Source of the DNA: Couchioplanes caeruleus
Lineage (GTDB): Bacteria; Actinomycetota; Actinomycetes; Mycobacteriales; Micromonosporaceae
Length of the DNA: 64,000 nt
Assembly: GCF_023499255.1 (NCBI RefSeq)
Contig: NZ_CP092183.1
Coordinates: 5,204,501 to 5,268,500 of the forward strand
Direction: 5' to 3'
In this document: in pieces, positions 1-8,363 of the stretch
Position numbering within the stretch: the first letter of the stretch is position 1
Layout: the number at the start of each line of letters is the position of its first letter
Position numbers and translations under genes: made by a program
Notes under the pieces: model-generated
Seen by the model: the letters and a program-made list of their open reading frames with translations, nothing else
Told to the model about the DNA's origin: nothing
Database searches by the model: none

Positions 1-1578
1 GCTCTGCCGGGCGAGCAGCTGCGGCGGTTCCTCGCCGCGTTCCAGCCGGGCGGCCCGCAGCTCCTGCTCGACGCCGCGCAGCGCGATGACGTCCTCGTCG
101 ATGCCGGTCGCCGCCGGGTGCACGCGCAGCAGGGCGGCGGCCCGGGTGCGTTCGAGCCATTCCAGGATGCTGGTCGCCGAGCCGGCCGGGACGAGCGTGC
201 GCAGGCCGATCTCGCCCAGCTCGGCGCCGTGCCCGGAGGCGAGCACCCGCAGCTCCAGCGACGGCAGGGCGGCCCGGTGGCGGGCCAGGTCGCGCAGGCC
301 GCGTACGCATTCACGCAGCACCGCAGCGGTGCCGCCGGAGCCGCTGACCTGCGCCTCGGCCAGCAGCGCCCGCGCGAGATGCCCACGCAGCCGGACCAGC
401 AGCGAGTGGCCGTCGGCGAGCGCGCCCACGGCGGTCAGCTCCCGACCGGCGACGGCGCGGCGGCCCAGGGCGAGGGCGGCCCGGCCGGCGGCCAGGCGGG
501 CGTACGCGGCCTCGGCGCGCAGCCCCAGCCGTTCCAGGGTCGCCGCGGCGGTCCGCAGGCTGCGCAGGGCCTGCGGCGTGGGCCCGTCGCGGTGGGTCAG
601 CGCCTCGGCGGCGGCCACGGTGGCCCGCGCGGCCCAGGCCGGCCGCCGCTGCCGCCGGAAGTCACGCCCGGCGGACGTCGCCTCGGCCAGGGCCGTCGCG
701 GGGTCCCCCAGCTCCAGGGCGAGGCGGGCGCAGCGCAGGCGGGCCTCGGCGGCCATCAGCCGGGCGTCGTGGCGGACGAAGTCGGCGGCCGCGGACCGGG
801 CCGCCGCCATGGCCTCGTCGAGCAGGCGCAGGTCACGCAGGACGTCGGCGTACTCGAGGTGGTGCTCGCCCAGGGGCAGGCCCGCGGCGGCGTGCAGGCG
901 GCCGGCCTCCTCGAAGCGGCGGACGCTCTCGGCCAGCCGTCCGGCGTGGTAGCTCGACCAGGCCAGGCTGTCGGCGATCACCGCGGGCAGCCGGGGCCCG
1001 AGGCCGGCGGCGAGCTCGGCGGCCCGCTCCAGGTGTCCCAGGGCCTCCTGCGGCCGGCCGAGCAGCGTCTGCACGTTGGCGAGGTTGTTGGCGGCCTTGA
1101 CCCAGACGAACGGCGGGCAGTCCGGGTCGTCGAGCAGCTCCCGGTACGCGCCCGCGGCGGCGCCCAGCCGGCCCCGGTTGTGCTCGAGCACGGCCAGCTG
1201 GAAGCGCACCTCCGGGCGCTCCCCCGGCTCGATGAGCGGCTCGGCCAGCCGCAGGTCGCGGGCGGCGGCGTCGTACCGGCCCAGCTCGTGCAGCGCGACG
1301 GCGCGGGTCAGCAGCAGCTCGCCGAGCCGCCGGGGCAGCCCGTGCCGCCGGGCGAGCCGTACGCCCTGGTCGAGCAGCCCGCGCGCACCCTCGTTGTCCA
1401 GCGCGACGTGCCGGGCCCACGCCACCGCCTTCAGCGCGACGACCAGCGCCTCCACGTCGCCGGCCGAGCGGGCCCGCACTACGGTGACTTCCGCCTCGGC
1501 GGCGTATCTGGCCGGATCGAGCAGGACTCTTCTGTACGCGGCGTCGGCCCGCTCGCGCAGGTCCAGCTCTGTGTCCAT
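1..1578 (-). CDS. TPR-repeat CHAT-domain protease-like protein, C-terminus beyond window edge
   Basis: The reading frame opens at an ATG (1576-1578) and stays open to the left edge, giving 526 visible residues. The visible part is almost entirely Ala/Leu/Arg-rich helical repeat of TPR type (for example GLPRRLGELLLTRAVALHEL, and later ALGHLERAAELAAGL). Around residues 470-490 is the phrase SILEWLERTRAAALLR, which in TPR-CHAT proteins marks the end of the repeats just before the caspase-like CHAT domain. The CHAT His/Cys dyad would therefore lie outside the window and cannot be checked. There is no signal peptide, so it should be cytosolic. It is divergent from the subtilase at 1645, with 66 bp between the starts. 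The CHAT call rests on this junction motif and the architecture, not on the catalytic domain itself. Confidence 0.72.
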   Translation of the reverse strand, partial: MDTELDLRERADAAYRRVLLDPARYAAEAEVTVVRARSAGDVEALVVALKAVAWARHVALDNEGARGLLDQGVRLARRHGLPRRLGELLLTRAVALHELGRYDAAARDLRLAEPLIEPGERPEVRFQLAVLEHNRGRLGAAAGAYRELLDDPDCPPFVWVKAANNLANVQTLLGRPQEALGHLERAAELAAGLGPRLPAVIADSLAWSSYHAGRLAESVRRFEEAGRLHAAAGLPLGEHHLEYADVLRDLRLLDEAMAAARSAAADFVRHDARLMAAEARLRCARLALELGDPATALAEATSAGRDFRRQRRPAWAARATVAAAEALTHRDGPTPQALRSLRTAAATLERLGLRAEAAYARLAAGRAALALGRRAVAGRELTAVGALADGHSLLVRLRGHLARALLAEAQVSGSGGTAAVLRECVRGLRDLARHRAALPSLELRVLASGHGAELGEIGLRTLVPAGSATSILEWLERTRAAALLRVHPAATGIDEDVIALRGVEQELRAARLERGEEPPQLLARQS

Positions 1579-1644
1579 GTCACACCGCCTGAGAAGACGC
1601 GAGCACGTCGACGTCAGCGTACCGACGGAGAGGGAGAGAGATCC

Positions 1645-2985
1645 ATGACCATCGCAGCACACTGGCCGCTGCCCGACACCCGCACCCCCGCCCAGCTGGA
1701 GCACGACAAGCAGGACGTCCTCGGTCAGGTGACGGTCCTGCAGGCGGACGGCGTCTCCCAGGAGCTCGACTCCATCGTGGAGAGCATCCGGACCCGTCAG
1801 CGCGCCGCGGGCCGGGGACGCGGACTGCCCTTCGTCCGGTTCACCCCCGACGGCAGCCCCCGGATCGTGCTGGCCGCGGAGAACCAGCTGGTCGTCGACG
1901 CGGATCCGCAGCGGCTGGCGCAGGCGGGCGGCCTGCTCGCCGACTACGTGGCGGCCGACCGTCCGGGCCGCAGCGAGCGCCGGCGCACCCGGGTGTACCG
2001 GCACCGGCAGGGAAGGTCGGCGGAGGCGCTGCGGGAGGACGCCAGGCGCCTGCGGCAGGCCGGGGTGGCGGCGAACGTGAACTCGATCGTCCCGCTCGGC
2101 TACGTCATCAAGGGCAGTTCGTACCCCGGGCTGACCGTGGCACCGCGGCCGTTCGCCACCAACGGCGCCGACCAGCCCGTGCGCGTCGCGGTCATCGACA
2201 CCGGGCTCGCGCCGCAGCCCCGTACGGACGCCTGGGACACCGGCGTGGTGGGCGAGGGCACCGACCCGCTCAACGTGCTCGAGCCGCTGGACCGCAACGA
2301 CTGGTTCTCCGGGCACGGCACGTTCGGGGCCGGCATCGTCCGGCAGATCGCGCCGGACTGCGAGGTCGTGGTCTACCGGTTCACGTCCGCCGACGGGCTG
2401 GGCACCGACGAGTCCGCCGCGGACATGCTGATCCGGGCCGCCGACGACGCCGCCGGCAAGCGCCTGGTGATCAACGCGTCGTTCGGTGCACCGGCCGTCG
2501 ACGGGGTCCCGCCACTGGCCATGCAGGAGGCGGTCGCGTACATCTCCGCCACGTACCCGGACGCCCTGATCGTCGCGAGCGCCGGCAACGACGGCCGTGA
2601 CCTGCCGCTCTACCCGGCGGCGTTCCCGGGGGTGAAGGCGGTGGGCGCGCTCACCAGCGACCTCACCCCGGCGTCGTTCTCGAACCGCGGCAGCTGGGTG
2701 CACTGCTCGGCGGTGGGCGTGGGGATCGTGTCCACCTTCGTGGAGGGGCTGCTGCCGCCGGAGCCCGGCATCGGCGCCGACGTCCACTTCGCCCCGGACG
2801 CGTGGGCGACCTGGAGCGGCACGTCGTTCACCGCGCCGCAGATCAGTGCCGCGGTGGCCGCCCTGTGCGGCGAGGACGCGACGCTGACCCCGCGGGCCGC
2901 GTTCGACCGGCTCGTCGCCGGCCGGCCGACGGTGAACGGCTTCGGCGCGGTGGTGCACCTGCTGCCCGGTACGCCGACGAGCTGA
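1645..2985 (+). CDS. Cytosolic S8 (subtilisin) family serine peptidase
   Basis: 446 residues. The catalytic triad is visible: Asp185 in VAVIDTG, His224 in SGHGTFGAGIV and Ser394 in SGTSFTAPQ, with the oxyanion Asn315 in VASAGND. About 170 residues precede the catalytic domain. They lack a signal peptide or membrane segment and are charged, so an intracellular enzyme is likely. The ATG at 1645 was chosen because a purine-rich GGAGAGGGAGAG ribosome site lies just upstream; an open frame reaching back to 118 in the same phase is antisense to the TPR/CHAT gene. Its neighbours are a divergent TPR/CHAT gene and, convergently, a sigma factor with a small partner gene. This suggests a regulatory or self-defence protease rather than a nutritional one. 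Confidence 0.9.
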   Translation: MTIAAHWPLPDTRTPAQLEHDKQDVLGQVTVLQADGVSQELDSIVESIRTRQRAAGRGRGLPFVRFTPDGSPRIVLAAENQLVVDADPQRLAQAGGLLADYVAADRPGRSERRRTRVYRHRQGRSAEALREDARRLRQAGVAANVNSIVPLGYVIKGSSYPGLTVAPRPFATNGADQPVRVAVIDTGLAPQPRTDAWDTGVVGEGTDPLNVLEPLDRNDWFSGHGTFGAGIVRQIAPDCEVVVYRFTSADGLGTDESAADMLIRAADDAAGKRLVINASFGAPAVDGVPPLAMQEAVAYISATYPDALIVASAGNDGRDLPLYPAAFPGVKAVGALTSDLTPASFSNRGSWVHCSAVGVGIVSTFVEGLLPPEPGIGADVHFAPDAWATWSGTSFTAPQISAAVAALCGEDATLTPRAAFDRLVAGRPTVNGFGAVVHLLPGTPTS

Positions 2986-2991
2986 GCGTCG

Positions 2992-3501
2992 TCAGACCAG
3001 GATCCACTGGGTGGCCACGACGGGGGCGCCGGCACGGTGGCAGGTGAGGCTCATCGGGCCTGGCAGCACCCCGTCGATGACGAACAGGCCCCGGTGGTCG
3101 GCGTCGACGCGGTGCGGCTGGGCGGCGGGCTGGCGTACCTCGATGCGGGCGGGGCCCTGCGGCGCGAGGTGCCCGGTCAGCCGCCGCCGCGCGCCGACCG
3201 GCTCGACCTGTACGGCGATGACGATCTCGTCACCGCCGTGCGGGCCGATCACCTGGAACGTGAGCTGGCGGGGCTGCGGCAGGGTGCCGGGGCTGCGGAC
3301 CGGCACCGGCCCGCGGGTCGCCGTGTCCTCGAGGGACAGCTCGGAGTCCTCGACGAGGCGTGCCAGCCCGGCGTCCAGGTCGCGCAGCACGAAGCTCTGC
3401 CGGGCCAGCTCGACGAGCTCCGGCGGCGGGGGGTCGGCCTGCTCGAACATGGCCCCGAGCCGGGACAGGAGACGCTCCTCCGGGTCGGTGGGGTCGGTCA
3501 C
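2992..3501 (-). CDS. Small two-part protein encoded with an ECF-type sigma factor
   Basis: 169 residues from a GTG start preceded by GGAGGAG. The first 65 residues are acidic and helical (RLLSRLGAMFEQ, then LVELARQSFVLRDLDAGLARLV). The remainder is a beta-rich domain ending in FVIDGVLPGPMSLTC and a hydrophobic TQWILV tail, resembling a carboxypeptidase-regulatory-like beta-sandwich. No zinc motif of the classical anti-sigma (ZAS) type and no membrane segment are visible. It lies 52 bp downstream of the sigma factor on the same strand and converges on the subtilase with a 6-bp gap. Position suggests a regulator of the sigma factor, or a target of the neighbouring proteases; this is inference. 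I do not recognise a named family. Confidence 0.75.
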   Translation of the reverse strand: MTDPTDPEERLLSRLGAMFEQADPPPPELVELARQSFVLRDLDAGLARLVEDSELSLEDTATRGPVPVRSPGTLPQPRQLTFQVIGPHGGDEIVIAVQVEPVGARRRLTGHLAPQGPARIEVRQPAAQPHRVDADHRGLFVIDGVLPGPMSLTCHRAGAPVVATQWILV

Positions 3502-3553
3502 GGGGTCTCCTCCCGCCGGGGCGAAATTGCGTTGCGTAACGTGAACATCACTG

Positions 3554-4147
3554 CTACGACTCGCCGCCGGGCCCCTGGATACCTTCTGTCAGGAATCTGC
3601 GCAGCTGCGTCAGGCACCGCCCCCGCGTCGGCCCCAAACTGCCGATCGGCATCCCCAGCGCGGCCGCCGAGGACTCGTACGACGGCCGCCCGTCCTCGGC
3701 CTCGACGACGAGCACCCGCAACACCTCCTGGCAGCGCCGCCCGAGCCGGCGGAACGCCCGCCACAGCTCGGCGTCGCGGGCGGCGATCAGGAACGGCACC
3801 TCGGGATCGTCCGACGGGTCACCCGGCCGCTCGGCCAGGACCGAGTCCTCCACCGGCGTGGCCCGCCGCGCCCGGCGGATCGCGGCCAGCGCCTCGTTGC
3901 GGCACGTCGTACCGATCCAGGCGCCCAGCTTCGTGGGGTCGCGCAGCGAGCCGAGGTTCTCCAGCAGCCGCAGCCACGTCTGCTGGAAGACGTCCGCCGC
4001 GTCGGCCGCGCCGAGCCGGTGCGCCCGGCACACCGCCCACACCCGCGGGCTGAACCGGCCGACGATCTCCTGCCACGCCGCCTGGTCACCGTCCGCGGCC
4101 TTGGCGACGAGCACGGCGACGTCCTCGACCAGCTCGTTGCCGCCCAT
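3554..4147 (-). CDS. ECF-like RNA polymerase sigma-70 family factor
   Basis: 197 residues when started at the ATG at 4147 (MGGNELVEDVAVLV); the frame extends upstream to 4255 but that part is proline/arginine junk. Region 2 is seen in FSPRVWAVCRAHRLGAADAADVFQQTWLRLLENL cut into the usual helices, followed by AWIGTTCRNEALAAIRR. Region 4 is in the last 60 residues (QEVLRVLVVEAEDGRPSY, then ALGMPIGSLGPTRGRCLTQL), with the helix-turn-helix phrase LGMPIGSLGPTRGRCL. Likely transcribed with the small gene downstream (2992-3501). An inverted repeat TGAAT-N6-ATTCA (4169-4184) with an adjoining TATTGT on the coding strand lies 22-42 bp upstream and may be its promoter or operator. Confidence 0.88.
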   Translation of the reverse strand: MGGNELVEDVAVLVAKAADGDQAAWQEIVGRFSPRVWAVCRAHRLGAADAADVFQQTWLRLLENLGSLRDPTKLGAWIGTTCRNEALAAIRRARRATPVEDSVLAERPGDPSDDPEVPFLIAARDAELWRAFRRLGRRCQEVLRVLVVEAEDGRPSYESSAAALGMPIGSLGPTRGRCLTQLRRFLTEGIQGPGGES

Positions 4148-4300
4148 CGCGCCCCGCAATCGCCGACTTGAATGCGTCGATTCACAATAGGCCACCCGCG
4201 ACCCCGGTCCGCCGGACACCGGGGCCGGCAGCGCGGCCCGGTTCGCGGCCGGCACCCGGGCGCCGGCCTGACTCCGGTTCCCCCGACCTGCCGGCGCGAC

Positions 4301-4343
4301 CGGTTCCGGCGCGGCCGGTTCCGGCGCGGCCGGTTCCGGCGCG
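4301..4343. repeat. 15-bp tandem repeat, about 2.9 copies, between sigma factor and acetyltransferase
   Basis: The unit CGGTTCCGGCGCGGC occurs at 4301-4315 and 4316-4330, with a partial copy at 4331-4343. The copies are identical. The unit length is a multiple of three, and in the phase of the downstream acetyltransferase it would read as repeats of R-P-V-P-A. The tract lies upstream of the best start (4384), so it is treated as intergenic. Confidence 0.9.
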
Positions 4344-4383
4344 GGGGCCGATCATCACCCCGGTGCCGGGGTACGGTGCGTCG

Positions 4384-4932
4384 ATGTTCGTGATCGATCT
4401 CGGCGACGGCGCCGAGCTGCGCCCGCTGGAGCCCTGGCAGGCCGGCGAGTTCCTGGAGCACATGGACCGGGCCCGCGCCTCCGTGGACCCGTGGATCCCC
4501 TGGGCCGCCCGCAGCACCGACACCGATTCCGCCACCGCGACCCTGCAGCGGTACGCCGATCTCGCCGCGCGCGACGCCGGTCGCATCTACGGCATCTGGC
4601 TGGCCGGGACGCTGGTGGGCGGCGTGATGTTCGTGTCGTTCAGCACGCGTACGGGGGTGTGCGAGGTGGGCTGCTGGCTGGAGCCGGCCGGGACGGGACG
4701 CGGGCTCATCACCCGGGCGGTCGGCCTGCTCCTCGACTGGGCGCTCGGCGAGCGGGGGCTGTACCGGGCGGAGTGGCGCTGCCGGCCGGACAACACGGCC
4801 AGCTCGAACGTCGCGCGGCGGCTCGGGATGACGCTGGAGGGGACGCTGCGGGGCGAGTTCGCGTACGGCGGGGTGCGCCACGACACGCAGGTGTGGGCCG
4901 TGACCGCGCCGGAGTGGGCCGCGAAGAGCTGA
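4384..4932 (+). CDS. GNAT family N-acetyltransferase (RimJ/RimL type)
   Basis: 182 residues. The pattern is that of ribosomal-protein-Ser/Ala acetyltransferases: an N-terminal substrate segment (LRPLEPWQAGEFLEHMDRA), the beta-strand pair GVMFVSFS and CEVGCWLEPAGTGRGLITRA, which contains the acetyl-CoA pyrophosphate-binding loop (GTGRGL), then WRCRPDNTASSNVARRLGM, typical of RimL. The start at ATG 4384 gives the normal family length. The same frame is open to 4168, through the 15-bp repeat, so a longer N-terminus cannot be fully excluded. No strong ribosome site is seen upstream. The physiological substrate is unknown. Confidence 0.9.
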   Translation: MFVIDLGDGAELRPLEPWQAGEFLEHMDRARASVDPWIPWAARSTDTDSATATLQRYADLAARDAGRIYGIWLAGTLVGGVMFVSFSTRTGVCEVGCWLEPAGTGRGLITRAVGLLLDWALGERGLYRAEWRCRPDNTASSNVARRLGMTLEGTLRGEFAYGGVRHDTQVWAVTAPEWAAKS

Positions 4933-4946
4933 AGCCGGCTGCCGCG

Positions 4947-6545
4947 CTACAGGGCGGGCAGTTTCTGGGTGTGGTCGAGGACGTCGCGGAACAGGTCGCC
5001 CTTCTGCGCGAGCCGGTCGGTCACGTCCCGGACCGTGAAGCCGTCCGGGCGCAGCGCCGGGTCGTCCAGCTCGTCCCAGTCGATCGGCGCGGACACCGGC
5101 GCTCCCGGTGCCGGGCGGGTGCTGTACGGCGCCACCAGGGTCTTGTTGATCGCGTTCTGCGTGTAGTCCAGGCGTGCCAGGCCATTCCGGTCGCTCTTCT
5201 GCCATTTCCAGCTGACCAGCTCCGGGATGACCGCGCCGACCGTACGGGACAGCCGCTCCACCCACGCGCGGGTGTCGTCGAACGTGGGCCCCGGCGCGAC
5301 CGGCACCCAGATCTGGATGCCGCGGCGGCCGGTGACCTTCGGGCGGGCCCGGATGCCGAGGTGCTCGAAGGCCGTACGGTGCAGCCGGGCCAGCGTGAGC
5401 AGCTCGTCCCAGCTGGTGGTGGTGCCCGGGTCCAGGTCGACGAGGGCGTACGTGGGCAGCTGCGGCGCCTCGGTCAGCGAGGTCCACGGGTGCCACTCGA
5501 GCGCGCCGAAGTTCGCCGCCCACACCAGCGCCGCCGGCTCGTCCACGACCAGGTACGTCCGCGTCTCCCCCGGGTCCGCGCCGGGGTTGTCCCAGCGCGG
5601 CAGCCATTCGGGCGCGTGGCCCGGCAACTCCTTGTGCCAGAAGCCCTTCGTGCCCGCACCGTTCGGGTAGCGGTGCAGGTTCAGGGCCCGGCCGCCCAGG
5701 TAGGGCAGGGAGACCGGGGCTATGCGGGCCGCGTACCGGAGGAAGTCGCGTTTGGTGACCGGTTCCTCGCCGGGGCGGCCCGGGAACAGGACCTTGTCCA
5801 GATTGGTCACCCGCAGCTTGCGGCCGAAGACGGTCCACGAGCCGGTCGCCGGCAGGTCGTCCAGCTCCGCGAGCTCGTCGTCGGTGAGGTCGCGCGCCTT
5901 CAGCGCGACGGACGCCCGCGCGGCGGGACGGTCGGAGCGCCACAACCGGTCCGGGTCGGCCCTCACCTCGTCATTGGTACGGCCGCTGAGCACCGAGTGC
6001 GGGTGGTCCTCGGCGTCCCATCCGGTCACGGCGTCGTCGTCGTGCTTGTGCAGCAGGAGCCATTCCTCCCGGCCGGACGATCCGGTCCGGGTACGGACCA
6101 GCACGAACCGGCCGCGCAACTTCTCGCCGTGCATGTCCAGGTGCAACTCGCCGGCGGCGACGTCGCGCCCCGGGTCGGCCGCCCGCCCGGCCCGGTGCGC
6201 GTGCGGCTCCCAGGTGCCGGCGTCCCACACGATGACGTCGCCGCCCCCGTACTGGCCGGCCGGGATCACGCCCTCGAAGTCGAAGTACTCGAGCGGGTGG
6301 TCCTCGACGTGGAAGGCCGCGCGGCGCACGCCGGGATCCAGCGTCGGCCCCTTCGGCACGGCCCAGCTGACCAGCACACCGTCGATCTCCAGCCGGAAGT
6401 CGTAGTGCAGCCGGCGCGCACGGTGCCGCTGCACGACGAACCGCCGCACGCCGGCGCCGGCCGCGGGCAGGGGACGGCCGGCGGGTTCCGGCGTACGGGC
6501 GAAGTCCCGCTTGCGCCGGTACGTGGTCAGCCGGTCCGACGGCAC
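4947..6545 (-). CDS. ligD: LigD-type end-joining protein with phosphoesterase and polymerase domains, no ligase domain
   Basis: 532 residues from a GTG start with a GGGAGGG ribosome site. Residues about 35-165 form the 3'-phosphoesterase (PE) domain: metal ligands His41, His47 and Asp49 in HRARRLHYDFRLEIDG, and His83 in EDHPLEYF. Residues about 235-532 form the archaeo-eukaryotic primase-type polymerase (POL) domain, beginning WTVFGRKLRVTNLDKVLFP, with the paired Asp370/Asp372 in ALVDLDPG. The ATP-dependent ligase domain found in full LigD is absent. It follows ku by 19 bp in the same operon. Inferred role: end trimming and gap or ribonucleotide fill-in during non-homologous end joining. A separate ATP-dependent ligase would be needed to seal breaks. 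Confidence 0.93.
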   Translation of the reverse strand: MPSDRLTTYRRKRDFARTPEPAGRPLPAAGAGVRRFVVQRHRARRLHYDFRLEIDGVLVSWAVPKGPTLDPGVRRAAFHVEDHPLEYFDFEGVIPAGQYGGGDVIVWDAGTWEPHAHRAGRAADPGRDVAAGELHLDMHGEKLRGRFVLVRTRTGSSGREEWLLLHKHDDDAVTGWDAEDHPHSVLSGRTNDEVRADPDRLWRSDRPAARASVALKARDLTDDELAELDDLPATGSWTVFGRKLRVTNLDKVLFPGRPGEEPVTKRDFLRYAARIAPVSLPYLGGRALNLHRYPNGAGTKGFWHKELPGHAPEWLPRWDNPGADPGETRTYLVVDEPAALVWAANFGALEWHPWTSLTEAPQLPTYALVDLDPGTTTSWDELLTLARLHRTAFEHLGIRARPKVTGRRGIQIWVPVAPGPTFDDTRAWVERLSRTVGAVIPELVSWKWQKSDRNGLARLDYTQNAINKTLVAPYSTRPAPGAPVSAPIDWDELDDPALRPDGFTVRDVTDRLAQKGDLFRDVLDHTQKLPAL

Positions 6546-6564
6546 CCGCGGCCCTCCCGCCCTC

Positions 6565-7545
6565 TCAGGAAGCCCGCTTCCGGGCGGTCGTGTTCTTGGC
6601 GGCCGCGGTCTTCTTCGCAGCCGTCTTCTTCGCAGGCGCTGCCTTCTTCGTGGCCGTCTTTCTTGCAGGCGCCGCCCTCTTCGCTGTCGTCGCCGTCTTC
6701 TTGGCCGCCGTCTTCTTGGCCGCCGTCTTCTTGGCCGGCGCCTTCTTCGCAGGGGCGGACTGGCGGCTCTTCGCGGCCTCGACGCTGCGGCGCAGCACCT
6801 CGAGCAGGTCCGTGACGTTCGTGGGCTCCGGCGCGTCCTCGGCGACCGTGACCTCGCGGCCGGACTTCTTGGCCTCGATCAGCTCGTTGACCCGGTCGGT
6901 GTAGGTGTCGCGGTACTCCGCCGGCTTCCACGGCCCGGACATCGAGTCGATGAGCTGGGCGGCCATGCTGAGCTCGGCGGGCTTCGCCTTGCTCGCCCCG
7001 GGGACTCGATCCAGCTCCTTCTTCGGATCGCGCACCTCGTCGGCGAAGTACATGGTCTGCAGCACGAGCAGGTCGTCGTCGGGGCGGATCGCGGCCAGGT
7101 ATTCCTTGCCGCGCATCACGAGCGTGCCGACGGCCGCCCGGTTGGCGTCGGCCATCGCATCGCGCAGCAACGCGTACGTCTTCATGGTCTCGTCGCTGCC
7201 CGGCGCGAGATAGTAGGTCTTCTGGTAGTAGAGCGGGTCGATCTCGTCCAGGTCGACGAACTGGTGGATCTCCAGGCTGCGGGAGCGGCCGGGCGCAACC
7301 GAGTCGAGCTCCTCCTGGTCGAGCATGACCAACTCGCCGTCGCCGACATCGGTGCCCTTGACGATGTCGTCGTACTCCACGTCCTTGCCGGTCCGCTCGT
7401 TGACCCGGCGCAGCCGGATACGGTCGGCGGTACCCTTCTCGAACTGGTGGAACGAGACCTCGTGCTCGTGGGTGGCCGAATACAGCCCCACGGGCACCGA
7501 CACCAGGCCGAAGGAGATCGAGCCGGTCCAGATCGGTCGCGCCAT
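6565..7545 (-). CDS. ku: Ku DNA end-binding protein
   Basis: 326 residues. The N-terminus MARPIWTGSISFGLVSVPVG is the bacterial Ku signature, and the beta-barrel ring core runs to about residue 255. Residues 261-326 are a low-complexity Lys/Ala/Pro tail (repeated AAKKT and APAKK blocks) like those that extend Ku in mycobacteria and streptomycetes; by analogy the tail contacts DNA or aids threading. It lies 16 bp downstream of the PRC-barrel gene and 19 bp upstream of the LigD-type gene, which points to a three-gene end-joining operon read leftwards. The homodimer binds double-strand ends and recruits the ligase/polymerase. Confidence 0.96.
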   Translation of the reverse strand: MARPIWTGSISFGLVSVPVGLYSATHEHEVSFHQFEKGTADRIRLRRVNERTGKDVEYDDIVKGTDVGDGELVMLDQEELDSVAPGRSRSLEIHQFVDLDEIDPLYYQKTYYLAPGSDETMKTYALLRDAMADANRAAVGTLVMRGKEYLAAIRPDDDLLVLQTMYFADEVRDPKKELDRVPGASKAKPAELSMAAQLIDSMSGPWKPAEYRDTYTDRVNELIEAKKSGREVTVAEDAPEPTNVTDLLEVLRRSVEAAKSRQSAPAKKAPAKKTAAKKTAAKKTATTAKRAAPARKTATKKAAPAKKTAAKKTAAAKNTTARKRAS

Positions 7546-7561
7546 GACAGCCCTCCCCCGC

Positions 7562-7918
7562 TCAGCGCCGCCCGAGCCGCCGCTCGCCCGACGTGCCCGG
7601 CTGGTACGCCAGGCCGTAGTGCGCGTACAGGGCGGGCTCGTCCGTGGCGGTGAGCTCGCCGTCCAGGTCGATGGCGGGCGCCTCGGTGACGAGCTTCTTC
7701 GGGAACTGCACGCGTAGGGCGCTCGGGCTCACGGTCGCGCCGGTGACCGGGGCGAACACCAGCCGGTGGCGGCCGATCATGCCGACCTTGACCGTCACGA
7801 AGGCCGGCTCGTCGGTGGCGGTGTCGACGTACACGGCCTCCAGCTCCCCGATCTTGTCGCCCTCGGGGTCGATGACCTTCTCACCACGCCAGTCACGCAG
7901 GTTCTCAGCGGCAAACAT
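7562..7918 (-). CDS. PRC-barrel domain protein
   Basis: 118 residues from ATG 7916-7918 (MFAAENLRDWRGEKVIDPEG). The first 75 residues fit a PRC-barrel: VIDPEGDKIGELEAVYVD followed by PAFVTVKVGMIGRHRLVFAP. The tail (LYAHYGLAYQPG, then basic residues) is typical of small actinobacterial PRC-barrel proteins. It is probably the first gene of an operon with ku and ligD (16-bp gap to ku). PRC barrels occur in RNA-processing and photosynthetic-complex proteins; the role here is not known, and any link to end joining rests on position only. Confidence 0.85.
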   Translation of the reverse strand: MFAAENLRDWRGEKVIDPEGDKIGELEAVYVDTATDEPAFVTVKVGMIGRHRLVFAPVTGATVSPSALRVQFPKKLVTEAPAIDLDGELTATDEPALYAHYGLAYQPGTSGERRLGRR

Positions 7919-8052
7919 ACGACCGTATTCCCGTCCCCCGCGCCCCGAAACCCCAAGATCACACGACCGGGCCGCCCGGATCGTCGGGCAGGGCACGCGG
8001 GAGGGCGCCGCGCTCGATGGGTCGGCCGCGGCACCGAACCAGGCCGGGCCAC

Positions 8053-8112
8053 GCCGAGCCGGACCGGGGCGGGCCGAGCCGGACCGGGGCGGGCCGAGCC
8101 GGACCGGGGCGG
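8053..8112. repeat. 20-bp tandem repeat A, three copies (fourth copy at 8182-8201)
   Basis: The unit GCCGAGCCGGACCGGGGCGG is repeated without change at 8053-8072, 8073-8092 and 8093-8112. A detached identical copy sits at 8182-8201. Two detached copies of the flanking word GAACCAGGC also precede the arrays, so a larger segment was probably duplicated. Confidence 0.93.
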
Positions 8113-8241
8113 GCCGCGACCTGCCGCGCAGAGCAAGCAACGCCGCGCCGGGCCGCGCCGCGCCGAACCAGGCGGGGCTACGCCGAGCCGGACCGGGGCG
8201 GGCCGCGCCCTCCGCGCCGCGCAAGCAGCGCCGAGGCGCGC

Positions 8242-8317
8242 CGCGCAAGCAAGGCCGAGCCGCGCAAGCAAGGCCGGGCCGCGCAAGCAAGGCCGGGCCG
8301 CGCAAGCAAGGCCGGCC
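8242..8317. repeat. 19-bp tandem repeat B, four copies
   Basis: The unit CGCGCAAGCAAGGCCGGGC is at 8242-8260 (one change), 8261-8279, 8280-8298 and 8299-8317 (one change). Degenerate CGCAAGCA words continue to the left, back to about 8217. There are no spacers between copies, so this is not a CRISPR array. Confidence 0.93.
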
Positions 8318-8363
8318 CGGCCCGCGGCGGGCAGGGCGGGACCGCGCCGCCCAGACGGGCCGG

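Noticed and set aside
118..1644. Long open frame on the plus strand leading into the subtilase
   Set aside because: It is antisense to the TPR/CHAT gene, with Gln/Gly/Arg-rich composition unlike a protein. The subtilase has a good ribosome site and start at 1645.
4491..6815. Very long plus-strand open frame
   Set aside because: Antisense to the LigD and Ku genes and low-complexity Arg/Gly/Val; a by-product of high GC.
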